NCBI GenBank assembly: GCA_020629175.1
Contig: JAHDDU010000005.1
Span: 88,896-127,024, forward strand
DNA: 38,129 nt
Reading direction: 5' to 3'
DNA from: Flavimaricola sp.
GTDB lineage: Bacteria > Pseudomonadota > Alphaproteobacteria > Rhodobacterales > Rhodobacteraceae
The notes beneath the pieces are model-generated. The model had not been told where the DNA came from. It ran no database searches and saw only the letters and a program-made list of their open reading frames with translations. The position numbers and the translations under genes are program-made. Numbering within the stretch: the stretch's first letter is position 1; the number at the start of each line of letters is the position of its first letter. Shown here piece by piece: positions 1 to 7,261 of this stretch.

Positions 1-1
1 C

Positions 2-61
2 TTCCTCGTCCGCGTGAAAGAAGCGCTCGAGGATCCACGCCGGTTGTTGATGGATTTGTAA
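2..61 (+). CDS. odhB: 2-oxoglutarate dehydrogenase E2 (dihydrolipoamide succinyltransferase), 3' end only
   Basis: Only the last 19 codons and the TAA stop lie in the window. They read FLVRVKEALEDPRRLLMDL, which matches the conserved C-terminus of dihydrolipoyl succinyltransferases, the E2 of the 2-oxoglutarate dehydrogenase complex. The lpd gene (E3) 1.4 kb downstream on the same strand supports this, because odhA-odhB-lpd clusters with small inserted genes are usual in Rhodobacterales. The active-site region is outside the window, so E2 of another complex cannot be formally excluded. Confidence 0.85.
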   Translation, partial: FLVRVKEALEDPRRLLMDL

Positions 62-68
62 GGCCCGC

Positions 69-92
69 GATCCCGCGGTTCGCTGCGGGATC
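69..92 (+). terminator. Hairpin after odhB
   Basis: A perfect 8-bp stem (GATCCCGC with GCGGGATC) with an 8-nt loop begins 8 bases after the odhB stop and is followed by a short T-containing stretch (ATTCATTT). It is a plausible weak intrinsic terminator or 3'-end stabiliser. The T-tract is poor, so partial readthrough into the next gene is likely. Confidence 0.5.
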
Positions 93-121
93 ATTCATTT
101 GTCCGACAGGAACATGCCTGA

Positions 122-970
122 ATGGCCGGATCTGCCCCCAAAATCTACTACCACGCGCCAGCGCCTGCCAAAACGCGGGCGAGGCATGTGACGCGGGTGC
201 ACAAAGCCTATCCGGAAATTCCAGCGGAACATCTTCGGCTGTGGATGCGAGAGATTTATCTGCCCGCCGATCACAGTTGGGCACTGATCTGCCCGGCGCA
301 TACGGCAACTCTAGCTACATACGAGCTGTTATTCCGTTTGCGCTTTGGCGCGGCGCTGCCACCGCACCCGCAACCAACGCATGGCGTTGGACCAGACACG
401 ACCGCTGAAACACTTGCCGCCGCTTCGGTGCTCCGCCCGTGCATAGAAACGCTCAAAGGTGTCGATCTTCTGGCAAAAACCTTGCGCATAACGATCGTGC
501 GGAACCCTACAGACCGGGCGATTGCCGCGTTTGAGGCACTCTGTGCCGCGCAGGACGCCGGGACCCCCTGGCTCTACAATGACCGGCTGCGTTTGACCGC
601 CCAAACGGGGTTTGACTGGCTGCGCCACGCCCGCACTGCGGACGGTTTTGGCAAGTTCTTGCGGTATGTCGCGACCCACTGCTCAAACGAGGCCGAACTG
701 CCGGTCAATCCAAACTGGCGGCCTCAAAAGCGGATCATCAAGCCAGACCTGTTTCAGCCTGACATCATCGGGAAAGTCGAGGACTTTCGAGCCTTTGGTG
801 CGTCAGTCGCAGCGGGGCTCGGACTTGCCGCGATCGACATTCAACCATTCGCTCCACGCCACGAGCCTCCGTTGCGGCGCGAGGCCTACCTCAACCGAGC
901 CACCAACCGAGAGCTTCTTGGCAAGATTTACGCCGGGGACTACGAAACCTTTGGATACGACGCACCATGA
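122..970 (+). CDS. Sulfotransferase-like family protein (282 aa)
   Basis: This looks like a roseobacter-type cytosolic sulfotransferase-like protein. The clearest signature is the 3'-phosphosulfate-binding segment TIVRNPTDRAIAAF at residues 124-137 (R-N-P-x-x-R). The N-terminal 5'-PAPS loop should stand near residues 54-66, and the strand leading into it is present (WALICPAHTATLA). However, the usual Pro-Lys of that loop reads Pro-Ala-His, so catalytic competence is uncertain. The start is the ATG about 10 bases after an AGGA motif. The stop overlaps the ATG of the next gene by 4 bases (ATGA), so the two are coupled. The target of any sulfation cannot be read from the sequence. The family call is moderately secure, the activity less so. 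Confidence 0.6.
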   Translation: MAGSAPKIYYHAPAPAKTRARHVTRVHKAYPEIPAEHLRLWMREIYLPADHSWALICPAHTATLATYELLFRLRFGAALPPHPQPTHGVGPDTTAETLAAASVLRPCIETLKGVDLLAKTLRITIVRNPTDRAIAAFEALCAAQDAGTPWLYNDRLRLTAQTGFDWLRHARTADGFGKFLRYVATHCSNEAELPVNPNWRPQKRIIKPDLFQPDIIGKVEDFRAFGASVAAGLGLAAIDIQPFAPRHEPPLRREAYLNRATNRELLGKIYAGDYETFGYDAP

Positions 971-1395
971 CACCCGAACTCACCGCCCTTGCCTATGCGG
1001 CCCTGCTCCAAGCTGCGCAATTCGGGACCATGGCTGTCCTCGTCAATCTTGAGGTCGGTCCGGCCAAGACGATGTCAGCACGCGATCCTTCGAGGCTGGG
1101 TGGCGATCTGGCATCACAAGTGTCGGACAAGAACGGTCGGCTGATCCGCGCGATGAACAACCATTTTGAGGCCTTGATCCTGTTCACAATCGCGGTCGTA
1201 CTCGTCACGCTCGCGGACACAGGCACCGGGTTCACGGCAATCTGTGCCTGGACCTATCTGATTGCGCGTATCCTCTATGTACCCGCCTATTATTTCGGCC
1301 TCGCGCCATGGCGCTCACTGATCTGGTTCTCGGGATTCCTCGCAACCTTTGCAATGATCGCAGCGACATTGGTCCAGTTAACACCATGGGCCTAA
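967..1395 (+). CDS. MAPEG family membrane protein (142 aa)
   Basis: A short, very hydrophobic protein with about four transmembrane segments, in roughly residues 4-26, 60-85, 88-112 and 115-138. The loop after helix 1 is hydrophilic and carries the MAPEG-type pattern of helix 2: charged and Asn-rich GRLIRAMNNHFEAL at residues 57-70, preceding the second helix. MAPEG (membrane-associated proteins in eicosanoid and glutathione metabolism) homologues of this size lie between odhB and lpd in many Rhodobacterales. Their bacterial substrate is generally unknown. Translation is coupled to the preceding sulfotransferase-like gene through an ATGA overlap. Confidence 0.8.
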   Translation: MTPELTALAYAALLQAAQFGTMAVLVNLEVGPAKTMSARDPSRLGGDLASQVSDKNGRLIRAMNNHFEALILFTIAVVLVTLADTGTGFTAICAWTYLIARILYVPAYYFGLAPWRSLIWFSGFLATFAMIAATLVQLTPWA

Positions 1396-1408
1396 GCCGC
1401 ATTCCCAT

Positions 1409-1452
1409 ATGCATCGGATGTGCATTGCTTGTGCATCCATTGTGCATCCGTA
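1409..1452 (+). repeat. Four phased 11-bp repeats with core TGCAT upstream of lpd
   Basis: Four consecutive 11-base units start at 1409, 1420, 1431 and 1442: ATGCATCGGAT, GTGCATTGCTT, GTGCATCCATT, GTGCATCCGTA. The core RTGCAT recurs exactly once per 11 bases, about one helical turn. The third and fourth units overlap a candidate sigma-70 promoter (TTGTGC at 1429, 16 bases, TAAAAT at 1451), and the array ends 32 bases before the lpd ATG. Head-to-tail repeats on an 11-bp pitch are the usual geometry for OmpR/PhoB-type response regulators, but the binding protein cannot be identified here. Confidence 0.7.
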
Positions 1453-1484
1453 AAATATGACAAAACCAGCCAAGGAACCTCCAC

Positions 1485-2870
1485 ATGGCAAGCTATGATC
1501 TCATCGTAATCGGCTCTGGCCCCGGCGGCTATGTCTGCGCCATTCGTGCGGCCCAACTGGGCATGAAAGTTGCCTGCGTTGAAGGGCGCGAAACGTTGGG
1601 CGGCACTTGCCTCAACGTGGGCTGCATCCCGTCCAAGGCACTCTTGCACGCTAGCCATCAGTTGCACGAAGCCGAGCATAACTTTGCCAAAATGGGCCTC
1701 AAAGGCAAAGCCCCGTCGGTCGATTGGAAGCAAATGCTCACGTACAAGGGTGAGACGATTGAGGCCAACACCAAAGGCATCGAATTTCTGTTCAAAAAGA
1801 ACAAGGTAGATTGGATCAAAGGCTGGGCGTCTATTCCGGCTGCAGGGCAGGTCAAAGTCGGGGATGAGGTGCACGAGACTAAGAACATCGTCATTGCCTC
1901 AGGCTCTGAAGTCGCGACCCTGCCGGGCGTTGAGATTGATGAGAAAACAGTAGTCAGCAGCACGGGCGCGCTGGAGCTGGCCAAGATCCCCAAGGAGATG
2001 GTGGTCATTGGCGCGGGCGTCATCGGGCTCGAGCTTGGGTCCGTCTATTCCCGCCTTGGCGCGTCAGTTCAGGTGATCGAGTTCCTTGATGTCATCACCC
2101 CGGGCATGGATGCTGAAGTGCAAAAGACATTCCAGAGAACGTTGAAAAAACAGGGGCTTACCTTCACCATGGGGGCCGCCGTGCAAGGGGTTACGGTCAA
2201 AGGCGGCAAGGCTACCGTCACGTACAAACTGCGCAAAGATGACAGCGAGCATGAAGTTAAGGCCGACACCGTCCTCGTCGCAACCGGACGCCGCCCTTAC
2301 ACCGATGGTCTTGGCCTTGCCGAGCTGGGCGTTGAAATGGAGGAGCGCGGTCAGATCAAGACAAACGGCTATGCCACCAACGTCGCCGGCATCTACGCCA
2401 TCGGTGATGCGATCACCGGCCCCATGCTCGCCCACAAGGCCGAGGATGAAGGCATGGCCGTGGCAGAGATTCTCGCCGGTCAGAAAGGACACGTTAACTA
2501 TGACGTGATACCCGGTGTGATCTATACGCACCCCGAGGTCGCGAATGTCGGTGCGACAGAGGAACAGCTCAAAGAGGCGGGTCGTGCCTATAAGGTTGGC
2601 AAGTTCAGCTTTATGGGGAACGGCAGAGCAAAGGCGAATTTTGCGGCCGATGGCTTTGTCAAAATCCTCGCCGACAAAACGACAGATCGTATATTGGGGG
2701 CCCATATCATTGGCCCCATGGCCGGTGATCTGATCCACGAGATTTGCGTCGCGATGGAGTTTGGTGCAGCGGCAGAAGACCTCGCCCGCACGTGCCATGC
2801 CCACCCAACGTACTCAGAGGCCGTGCGAGAAGCAGCACTTGCCTGTGGCGACGGACCGATCCACTCGTAG
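1485..2870 (+). CDS. lpd: Dihydrolipoyl dehydrogenase (E3, 461 aa)
   Basis: Class I pyridine-nucleotide disulfide oxidoreductase of the usual E3 length. It reoxidises the dihydrolipoyl arms of 2-oxo acid dehydrogenase complexes, passing electrons through FAD to NAD+. Visible landmarks are the FAD Rossmann motif GSGPGG (10-15), the redox-active pair C42/C47 in [13 protein letters not shown], a second nucleotide-binding motif [10 protein letters not shown] near 175, the FAD-phosphate motif YAIGDA near 300, and the C-terminal catalytic dyad H440/E445 in HPTYSE. The start ATG has an AAGGA Shine-Dalgarno motif about 9 bases upstream. Its position downstream of odhB indicates service to 2-oxoglutarate dehydrogenase, although one E3 often serves several complexes. 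Confidence 0.97.
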   Translation: MASYDLIVIGSGPGGYVCAIRAAQLGMKVACVEGRETLGGTCLNVGCIPSKALLHASHQLHEAEHNFAKMGLKGKAPSVDWKQMLTYKGETIEANTKGIEFLFKKNKVDWIKGWASIPAAGQVKVGDEVHETKNIVIASGSEVATLPGVEIDEKTVVSSTGALELAKIPKEMVVIGAGVIGLELGSVYSRLGASVQVIEFLDVITPGMDAEVQKTFQRTLKKQGLTFTMGAAVQGVTVKGGKATVTYKLRKDDSEHEVKADTVLVATGRRPYTDGLGLAELGVEMEERGQIKTNGYATNVAGIYAIGDAITGPMLAHKAEDEGMAVAEILAGQKGHVNYDVIPGVIYTHPEVANVGATEEQLKEAGRAYKVGKFSFMGNGRAKANFAADGFVKILADKTTDRILGAHIIGPMAGDLIHEICVAMEFGAAAEDLARTCHAHPTYSEAVREAALACGDGPIHS

Positions 2871-2891
2871 GTGTGAGGAATAAGGAATTGT

Positions 2892-2919
2892 TAATGCGTG
2901 ACGATACCGTCGCGCATTA
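2892..2919. terminator. Bidirectional terminator hairpin between lpd and the IclR gene
   Basis: A 12-bp stem (2892-2903 with 2908-2919, one G-T pair) closed by a 4-base loop ATAC sits in the 46-bp gap between convergent lpd and the IclR-family gene. The outer arms TAATGCG/CGCATTA are AT-ended on both sides, so the hairpin could stop transcription from both directions. The 3' arm includes the stop codon of the minus-strand gene. Confidence 0.7.
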
Positions 2920-3684
2920 CTCCTGCAAAAGTCGGGACAACTCGCTCGCCGCCTCATTCATCGCTGGCAAATAGGTCAAGGCCGCTTCAATCGTAAAGCG
3001 CTGAGTCGGTGCGTGAAATGACAGTGTTGAGACAAGACGGCCGTTATCGTCCTTGATCGGCACCGCCAGGGCAATCATGCCGTCCATGAATTCCTCTCGG
3101 TCCAAGGCGCACCCTTGTTTGCGGACAGAGCTGATCTCGGACAACAACGCATCCGGAGATGTGATTGTATTGCTGGTTTTGGCTTCCAGGATTTCAGCCG
3201 TGGCGTAGCGTTTCAGATGGCTATCCGGCAGAGTAGACAGATACATCTTGCCCGATGCTGTGCAGTAAAACGGCACCTCTGTCCCGATCGGCAGTTGGAT
3301 GCGCAACGGCCATTCCGTCTCCACCCGTTCGAGGTAGACCATTGAATCCCGGTCCGGCAGAGCGATGTTGCACGTCTCGCCAATCTCGGCGCTCAGCTTG
3401 CGCAAAACTGCGAGGCGCGCTGCCCTTATCCGCAACGACGACAGCACTCCCGTGGCCATTCCCCGCAGCCTGCGCCCCGGGGAATAGGCTTTGCCATCGA
3501 TATCACGCTGCAGGAACCCTTCTTCCTCGAGCGTGGCAAACAACCGATGGATTGTCGGCTTGGGCAGTCCCAGTTCGGCATTCACCGTGGTTGGCGTGAC
3601 AGGCACCCCAACCCGCGCCACCTCCTCCAGCACCAAAAGGAGCCGGAGGTTGGTGGGAATGGTGTCCGAACGGTTACCGTCCAT
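2917..3684 (-). CDS. IclR-family transcriptional regulator (255 aa)
   Basis: Typical IclR length and layout. An N-terminal winged helix-turn-helix spans about residues 8-70; it includes VTPTTVNAELGLPKPTIHRLFATLEEEGFL, and the family's recognition helix is the PKPTIHRL segment. A C-terminal effector-binding domain ends with the conserved GCALDREEFMDGMIALAVPI-like stretch and SFHAPTQRF. The ATG overlaps the stop codon of the upstream dctM by one base (TAATG), so it is co-transcribed with the TRAP transporter. It probably controls that transporter, and perhaps the divergent GMC oxidoreductase, in response to the transported substrate. Effector unknown. Confidence 0.93.
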   Translation of the reverse strand: MDGNRSDTIPTNLRLLLVLEEVARVGVPVTPTTVNAELGLPKPTIHRLFATLEEEGFLQRDIDGKAYSPGRRLRGMATGVLSSLRIRAARLAVLRKLSAEIGETCNIALPDRDSMVYLERVETEWPLRIQLPIGTEVPFYCTASGKMYLSTLPDSHLKRYATAEILEAKTSNTITSPDALLSEISSVRKQGCALDREEFMDGMIALAVPIKDDNGRLVSTLSFHAPTQRFTIEAALTYLPAMNEAASELSRLLQE

Positions 3685-5087
3685 TAGCCTGCTGCACCTC
3701 CGGCAAAGGAATTGAGCAACTCATAAATACCGCCGCCGGGCAACAACGTCTTAGACAAGGATGGGATCAGAGCCACGGCGAACCACACGATGATCAGTGC
3801 AAAAAGATACATCGTCGAGTAGCGCAATAGCCTGAAGTACGGAACCCCGGTCACACCGGACGCCACGTAAAGGTTCAACCCGTATGGCGGCGTGATGAAC
3901 CCGATGGACGCACCCACGAGGAAGACCACCGCAAACTGGATCGGATCGACACCCACGTTGGCCGCAATCGGGGCCAAGATCGGCGCGAGGATGATCGTCA
4001 CCGGCAGGGATTCGAGCACCATGCCTGCCACGAATACGATGGCCATCGCAGTGAAGAGGACGGGATAATAGCCCCCCATCGAGATCAGGAATTCCTCAAT
4101 GAACGCCTTGGCCCCAAGCGAAGACAGGTTCTGTTGCATGACAACCGAGATGGCGATCAGAGGTGCGAGAATACCTGTGATCTGTGCCGACCGCATGGTG
4201 ATCGACGGAAGCTCCGTCGGGCCAAAGCCGCGGACAACGACCATTTCGCCAAAGCCGCGTTCGTCAATCGGGCGATCTTCGTCCACATTCATCATTTTGT
4301 AAATCGGCAGACAGATAAAGCCCACGATCACACAGAAGCCGACGGTCACACCCGCCGCCTCGGTGGGCGAGAATTTTCCGGTGTAGATGCCCCAAAGCAC
4401 CAATCCGATGGCAAAGAAACCGAGCCAGCCGCCGAGTGCAGTTTTGAGGACGCGCGCTGGGTCGAGCCGGATCAAAACGCCCCACTTGTTGATCGTCGAG
4501 ACGATAAAGGCCGTGATGATCATGGCCAAGACCATCAAGGCACCTGGTACGATGCCTGCGATGAAGAGGTCATTGATCGACAGGTTCATGATAAAGCCAT
4601 AGACGATAAAGATGATCGACGGCGGAATGATGATACCGACCGTACCGCCTGCCGCAGCTGTTGCCGCCGAGAAGCGTGGATCGTACCCACCTTTGACCAT
4701 TTCAGGGTGCAGCATCGAACCGATGGTCGCTGTCGTGGCTGAGTTCGAGCCCGAAATCGCGGCAAAGAGGCCAGAGGCACCAATAGCCGCCATGGCAAGA
4801 CCACCACGCAGCCAACCCAAACAGGCATAGGCAAAGTCCGAAAGCCGTCGGGCGATGCCCGCCCGGTTGATCAGGTCACCAGTCAAGATAAAGAGCGGCA
4901 TCGCCAGCAGGGCAAAGCCATCAGTGAACACGTCAGACAGGGCCGTGCCAATATTGTCGAGCCGCTGGCCCAACGCCAATGACGTGCCGAGCACCCAATA
5001 TCCGATGACAAGGAAGACGGGTACGCCGAGCATGAAAAGGACTGTGACGCCCAAAGAGATAAGGGTTACGAGGGTTCCAAGTTCCAT
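3684..5087 (-). CDS. dctM: TRAP transporter large permease, DctM type (467 aa)
   Basis: Large, about 12-helix membrane subunit of a tripartite ATP-independent periplasmic transporter, which uses a sodium or proton gradient. Family landmarks include MPLFILTGDLINRAG near 60-75, the signature AAISGSNSATTATIGSMLHPEM near 110-130 and the substrate-channel stretch GGTVGIIIPPSIIFIVYG around 147-164. The protein is about 40 residues longer than the usual 425. The excess is mainly a charged cytoplasmic or loop insertion (about 265-305, NVDEDRPIDERGFG...). The gene starts one base after the dctQ stop and overlaps the IclR start. Confidence 0.95.
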   Translation of the reverse strand: MELGTLVTLISLGVTVLFMLGVPVFLVIGYWVLGTSLALGQRLDNIGTALSDVFTDGFALLAMPLFILTGDLINRAGIARRLSDFAYACLGWLRGGLAMAAIGASGLFAAISGSNSATTATIGSMLHPEMVKGGYDPRFSAATAAAGGTVGIIIPPSIIFIVYGFIMNLSINDLFIAGIVPGALMVLAMIITAFIVSTINKWGVLIRLDPARVLKTALGGWLGFFAIGLVLWGIYTGKFSPTEAAGVTVGFCVIVGFICLPIYKMMNVDEDRPIDERGFGEMVVVRGFGPTELPSITMRSAQITGILAPLIAISVVMQQNLSSLGAKAFIEEFLISMGGYYPVLFTAMAIVFVAGMVLESLPVTIILAPILAPIAANVGVDPIQFAVVFLVGASIGFITPPYGLNLYVASGVTGVPYFRLLRYSTMYLFALIIVWFAVALIPSLSKTLLPGGGIYELLNSFAGGAAG

Positions 5088-5088
5088 C

Positions 5089-5787
5089 TTACTGGCCTCC
5101 CAACACGGTTTGCTCGATCATCGGTTGCCCCGTGCGATATTTGCGGATGTCGTCGAATAGGTTCTGAAAGACCCGACCCGACAAAAGGATGAATGCCAGC
5201 GGCAAGGATATAAGGAACCACCAGACGAAGACGTTGTTGGTGCCGGTAACAAACATGAAGTTTGAGCCTGCGTTGGCGACCACTCGGGTCGACGTGACGA
5301 TGACCAACCAGCAAATCCCCCACCACAGAAGGGCGTCGAGCCACAGCAGTGCAAATTGTGGTGTGCGTGGCATCTTGCTACGAAATTCGGAGAATGACAG
5401 GTGCGTCCGCAGGCGAACGTTATAGCTGCAGCCTGTCCATGTCATGATCAGGAACAAATACCCCGGGATAGTGGTCGACCATGGGAATTGTTCAGAGAAG
5501 ACAAACCGTCGGATCACCTCGACAAAGATAATAGCGCCGATGGTAAGGTAGGAGACGACCATCAAGGTCGGCTCAAGGTTGCGCTCGATCCACGGCACTT
5601 TGCGATAGATCAATGCGACGATTAAGCCACCCACCAATGTCGCGATCAGGCCCCAGAGCCATGCAGCTTCGCTGCGCAGGGCGGACCTCAGAGGAAAGAA
5701 ATCTGGCTCTTTGCCTGTGATGAACTCAAAAAATGCTGAGCTCATAGCTGCGATAATATCCCAGCTTCCGGTGATCATTTCCAGCAT
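5089..5787 (-). CDS. dctQ: TRAP transporter small permease, DctQ type (232 aa)
   Basis: Small membrane subunit of the TRAP transporter, with four predicted transmembrane segments after a roughly 40-residue N-terminal extension. The conserved DctQ pattern is visible in the middle (FSEQFPWSTTIPGYLFLIMTWTGCSYNVR...THLSF). The ATG at 5787 is chosen because a strong GGGAGGA Shine-Dalgarno motif lies 8 bases upstream. A start 13 codons earlier has no such site. One base separates its stop from the dctM start. Confidence 0.9.
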   Translation of the reverse strand: MLEMITGSWDIIAAMSSAFFEFITGKEPDFFPLRSALRSEAAWLWGLIATLVGGLIVALIYRKVPWIERNLEPTLMVVSYLTIGAIIFVEVIRRFVFSEQFPWSTTIPGYLFLIMTWTGCSYNVRLRTHLSFSEFRSKMPRTPQFALLWLDALLWWGICWLVIVTSTRVVANAGSNFMFVTGTNNVFVWWFLISLPLAFILLSGRVFQNLFDDIRKYRTGQPMIEQTVLGGQ

Positions 5788-5873
5788 CGGCAGTCTCCTC
5801 CCAAAGACAGCGGTGGTTGACGCCAAACCGCAACTGCGTCGGCGCGTTTATAATTTTAGTCTGTCGGAAAGTT

Positions 5874-5898
5874 GGGCCGGGGGATAGTCCCCCGACCC
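5874..5898 (-). terminator. Intercistronic hairpin between dctP and dctQ
   Basis: On the minus-strand transcript this forms a 10-bp stem (with one G-U pair) around a 5-nt loop. It includes five consecutive G-C pairs. It lies just after the dctP stop. The wobble pair forms only in the minus-strand RNA; on the plus strand it would be a C-A mismatch, which argues for function in the dctPQM transcript. Such hairpins commonly stabilise the mRNA of the binding protein and reduce expression of the membrane subunits. Confidence 0.65.
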
Positions 5899-5915
5899 GA
5901 AAAGCGATCTCTCGC

Positions 5916-7145
5916 TTAGCCACGCCACCAGCGGCGAGGCTCCACGTTCTCTGCGAGCGTGTGCGTGTTCTGACGCGCAACGTCGTAGATCTCCTGGTAT
6001 GTGTCGCGACCACCGGCCCAGCCGTTGATCCGCTCACGCCACTCTTCCCAAGCCGCGGGCTGGAATTCAGGCGAACACATTTCTTCGGCTTCGCGACGGG
6101 CATCATCGGACAAGAAGGCCGGCTTGACGTCGTTCTCGGCAAAGATTGTGCCTGGCAGAACTGGATCAGAGAAGCCAACCGTGTTGACGAGAGCTGCCTC
6201 GTTGGCGGCCTGCACGTGAACCTGCGTGAAGTACGCGGATTCCATGATGGCGTCCTGAAGGTGACCTTCCATGCCGTCGAACACTTCGGCGTTCATGCCG
6301 GTGTGCTCTGTACCGCAGAAGAAGCGCAGGTCGACAGACTGAGTAACGGCAGGCGACATGTTGGCGTAAGCCACGGCAGATGCCCATGTCTCGGCACCGT
6401 CGATCAGACCTGTGCGCAGAGCGTCGAGTGTCTCTTCCCATGCCACTGGCACTGGGTTGAGGTCGAGAAGCTCCATCGCGATCCGGCCGAGCTGTGTGCC
6501 CGTGACGCGGTTCTTGGTGCCAGCCAGTTCGGTGACAGAAGACACCAGAGGACGGTCTGCAAAGTTTGCACCCATCTGAAGGCCGCGCAGTTCGCAGTGG
6601 CTGAAGAGGAACTTCAGGCCATGACGGCTTTCCAGTGGCTCCCGCAGCAGACCCATGGACTCGGGGCTGTAGAGGAAGTGGTACTGGTCGGCACGGCTAC
6701 GGAACATGTAGGCGTAGTCCAGAACGTTCAGGTAAGGTGTCGAGCCAGCCGAGTTCTGCGTGGAGGCAGAATACATGTCGATCACGCCGAGCTGTGCTTT
6801 CTCAGCGCAGGACAGCTGACCACAGATCTGGTTGTCACCGATGAACTCGATGCGAATCTCGCCGTCGGTCCGCTCCTCGAGGTCGCGTGCGAACTCAAGA
6901 ACACCGGCGCGCTCGATCAAAAGGTTCTGCTGGTTAAAGCCTGCAGCGCCCAAAGTCAGGTTATACTTCGCCTCTGTGCCGTACCGACGATTGTATGTCG
7001 ATTCAACAGCTTGGGCGAGGTTTGGCAGGGTTGCCGCACCTGTCAGGGCACCCGCGCCCAAAAGAACAGATGACATGCCGTACTGACCTGATAGCTTGAA
7101 CAGGTCGCGACGTGAAATGGTGCTGAGCACCTTAGAAGCTTTCAT
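5916..7145 (-). CDS. dctP: TRAP transporter solute-binding protein, DctP type, Tat-exported (409 aa)
   Basis: Periplasmic receptor of the TRAP transporter. The N-terminus carries a twin-arginine signal: SRRDLFKL around residues 10-17, then a hydrophobic stretch rich in Gly and Ala, ending in an AQA cleavage-type site near residue 45. Tat export implies folding before secretion. The mature part has the DctP core (for example GVIDMYSASTQNSAG, LQMGANFADRPLVS, and the RVTGTQLGRIAMELLDLNPVPVAWEETLDALRTGLIDGAE region). The ATG at 7145 is preceded by GGGAGGA at 7 bases; upstream in-frame ATGs lack a ribosome site. The substrate is not readable. The divergent GMC dehydrogenase suggests an alcohol or hydroxylated compound. 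Confidence 0.93.
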   Translation of the reverse strand: MKASKVLSTISRRDLFKLSGQYGMSSVLLGAGALTGAATLPNLAQAVESTYNRRYGTEAKYNLTLGAAGFNQQNLLIERAGVLEFARDLEERTDGEIRIEFIGDNQICGQLSCAEKAQLGVIDMYSASTQNSAGSTPYLNVLDYAYMFRSRADQYHFLYSPESMGLLREPLESRHGLKFLFSHCELRGLQMGANFADRPLVSSVTELAGTKNRVTGTQLGRIAMELLDLNPVPVAWEETLDALRTGLIDGAETWASAVAYANMSPAVTQSVDLRFFCGTEHTGMNAEVFDGMEGHLQDAIMESAYFTQVHVQAANEAALVNTVGFSDPVLPGTIFAENDVKPAFLSDDARREAEEMCSPEFQPAAWEEWRERINGWAGGRDTYQEIYDVARQNTHTLAENVEPRRWWRG

Positions 7146-7165
7146 TATTTTCCTCCCATACGCAA

Positions 7166-7188
7166 TATTGATACTTGCAGTCTCAATA
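7166..7188. promoter_or_regulatory. Inverted repeat in the dctP/GMC divergent promoter region
   Basis: TATTGA (7166-7171) and TCAATA (7183-7188) form an inverted repeat with an 11-base spacer in the 116-bp divergent region. A candidate plus-strand promoter for the GMC gene is TTGCAG at 7175, 18 bases, TTATAG at 7199. Placement between two divergent promoters would suit an operator for the IclR regulator encoded in the TRAP operon. No binding motif is established. Confidence 0.35.
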
Positions 7189-7261
7189 CTGAGCCTCATT
7201 ATAGGGTTGTGGCAAGAGCTAATTTCGATTCTGCCCAAAATTTAGGTGGAGGAGCCTTCGG

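Noticed and set aside
5817-7073. Open frame of 418 codons opposite dctP
   Set aside because: Shadow of the binding-protein gene, which has a strong ribosome site and signal peptide; the antisense translation is rich in Cys, His and Val without a recognisable domain.
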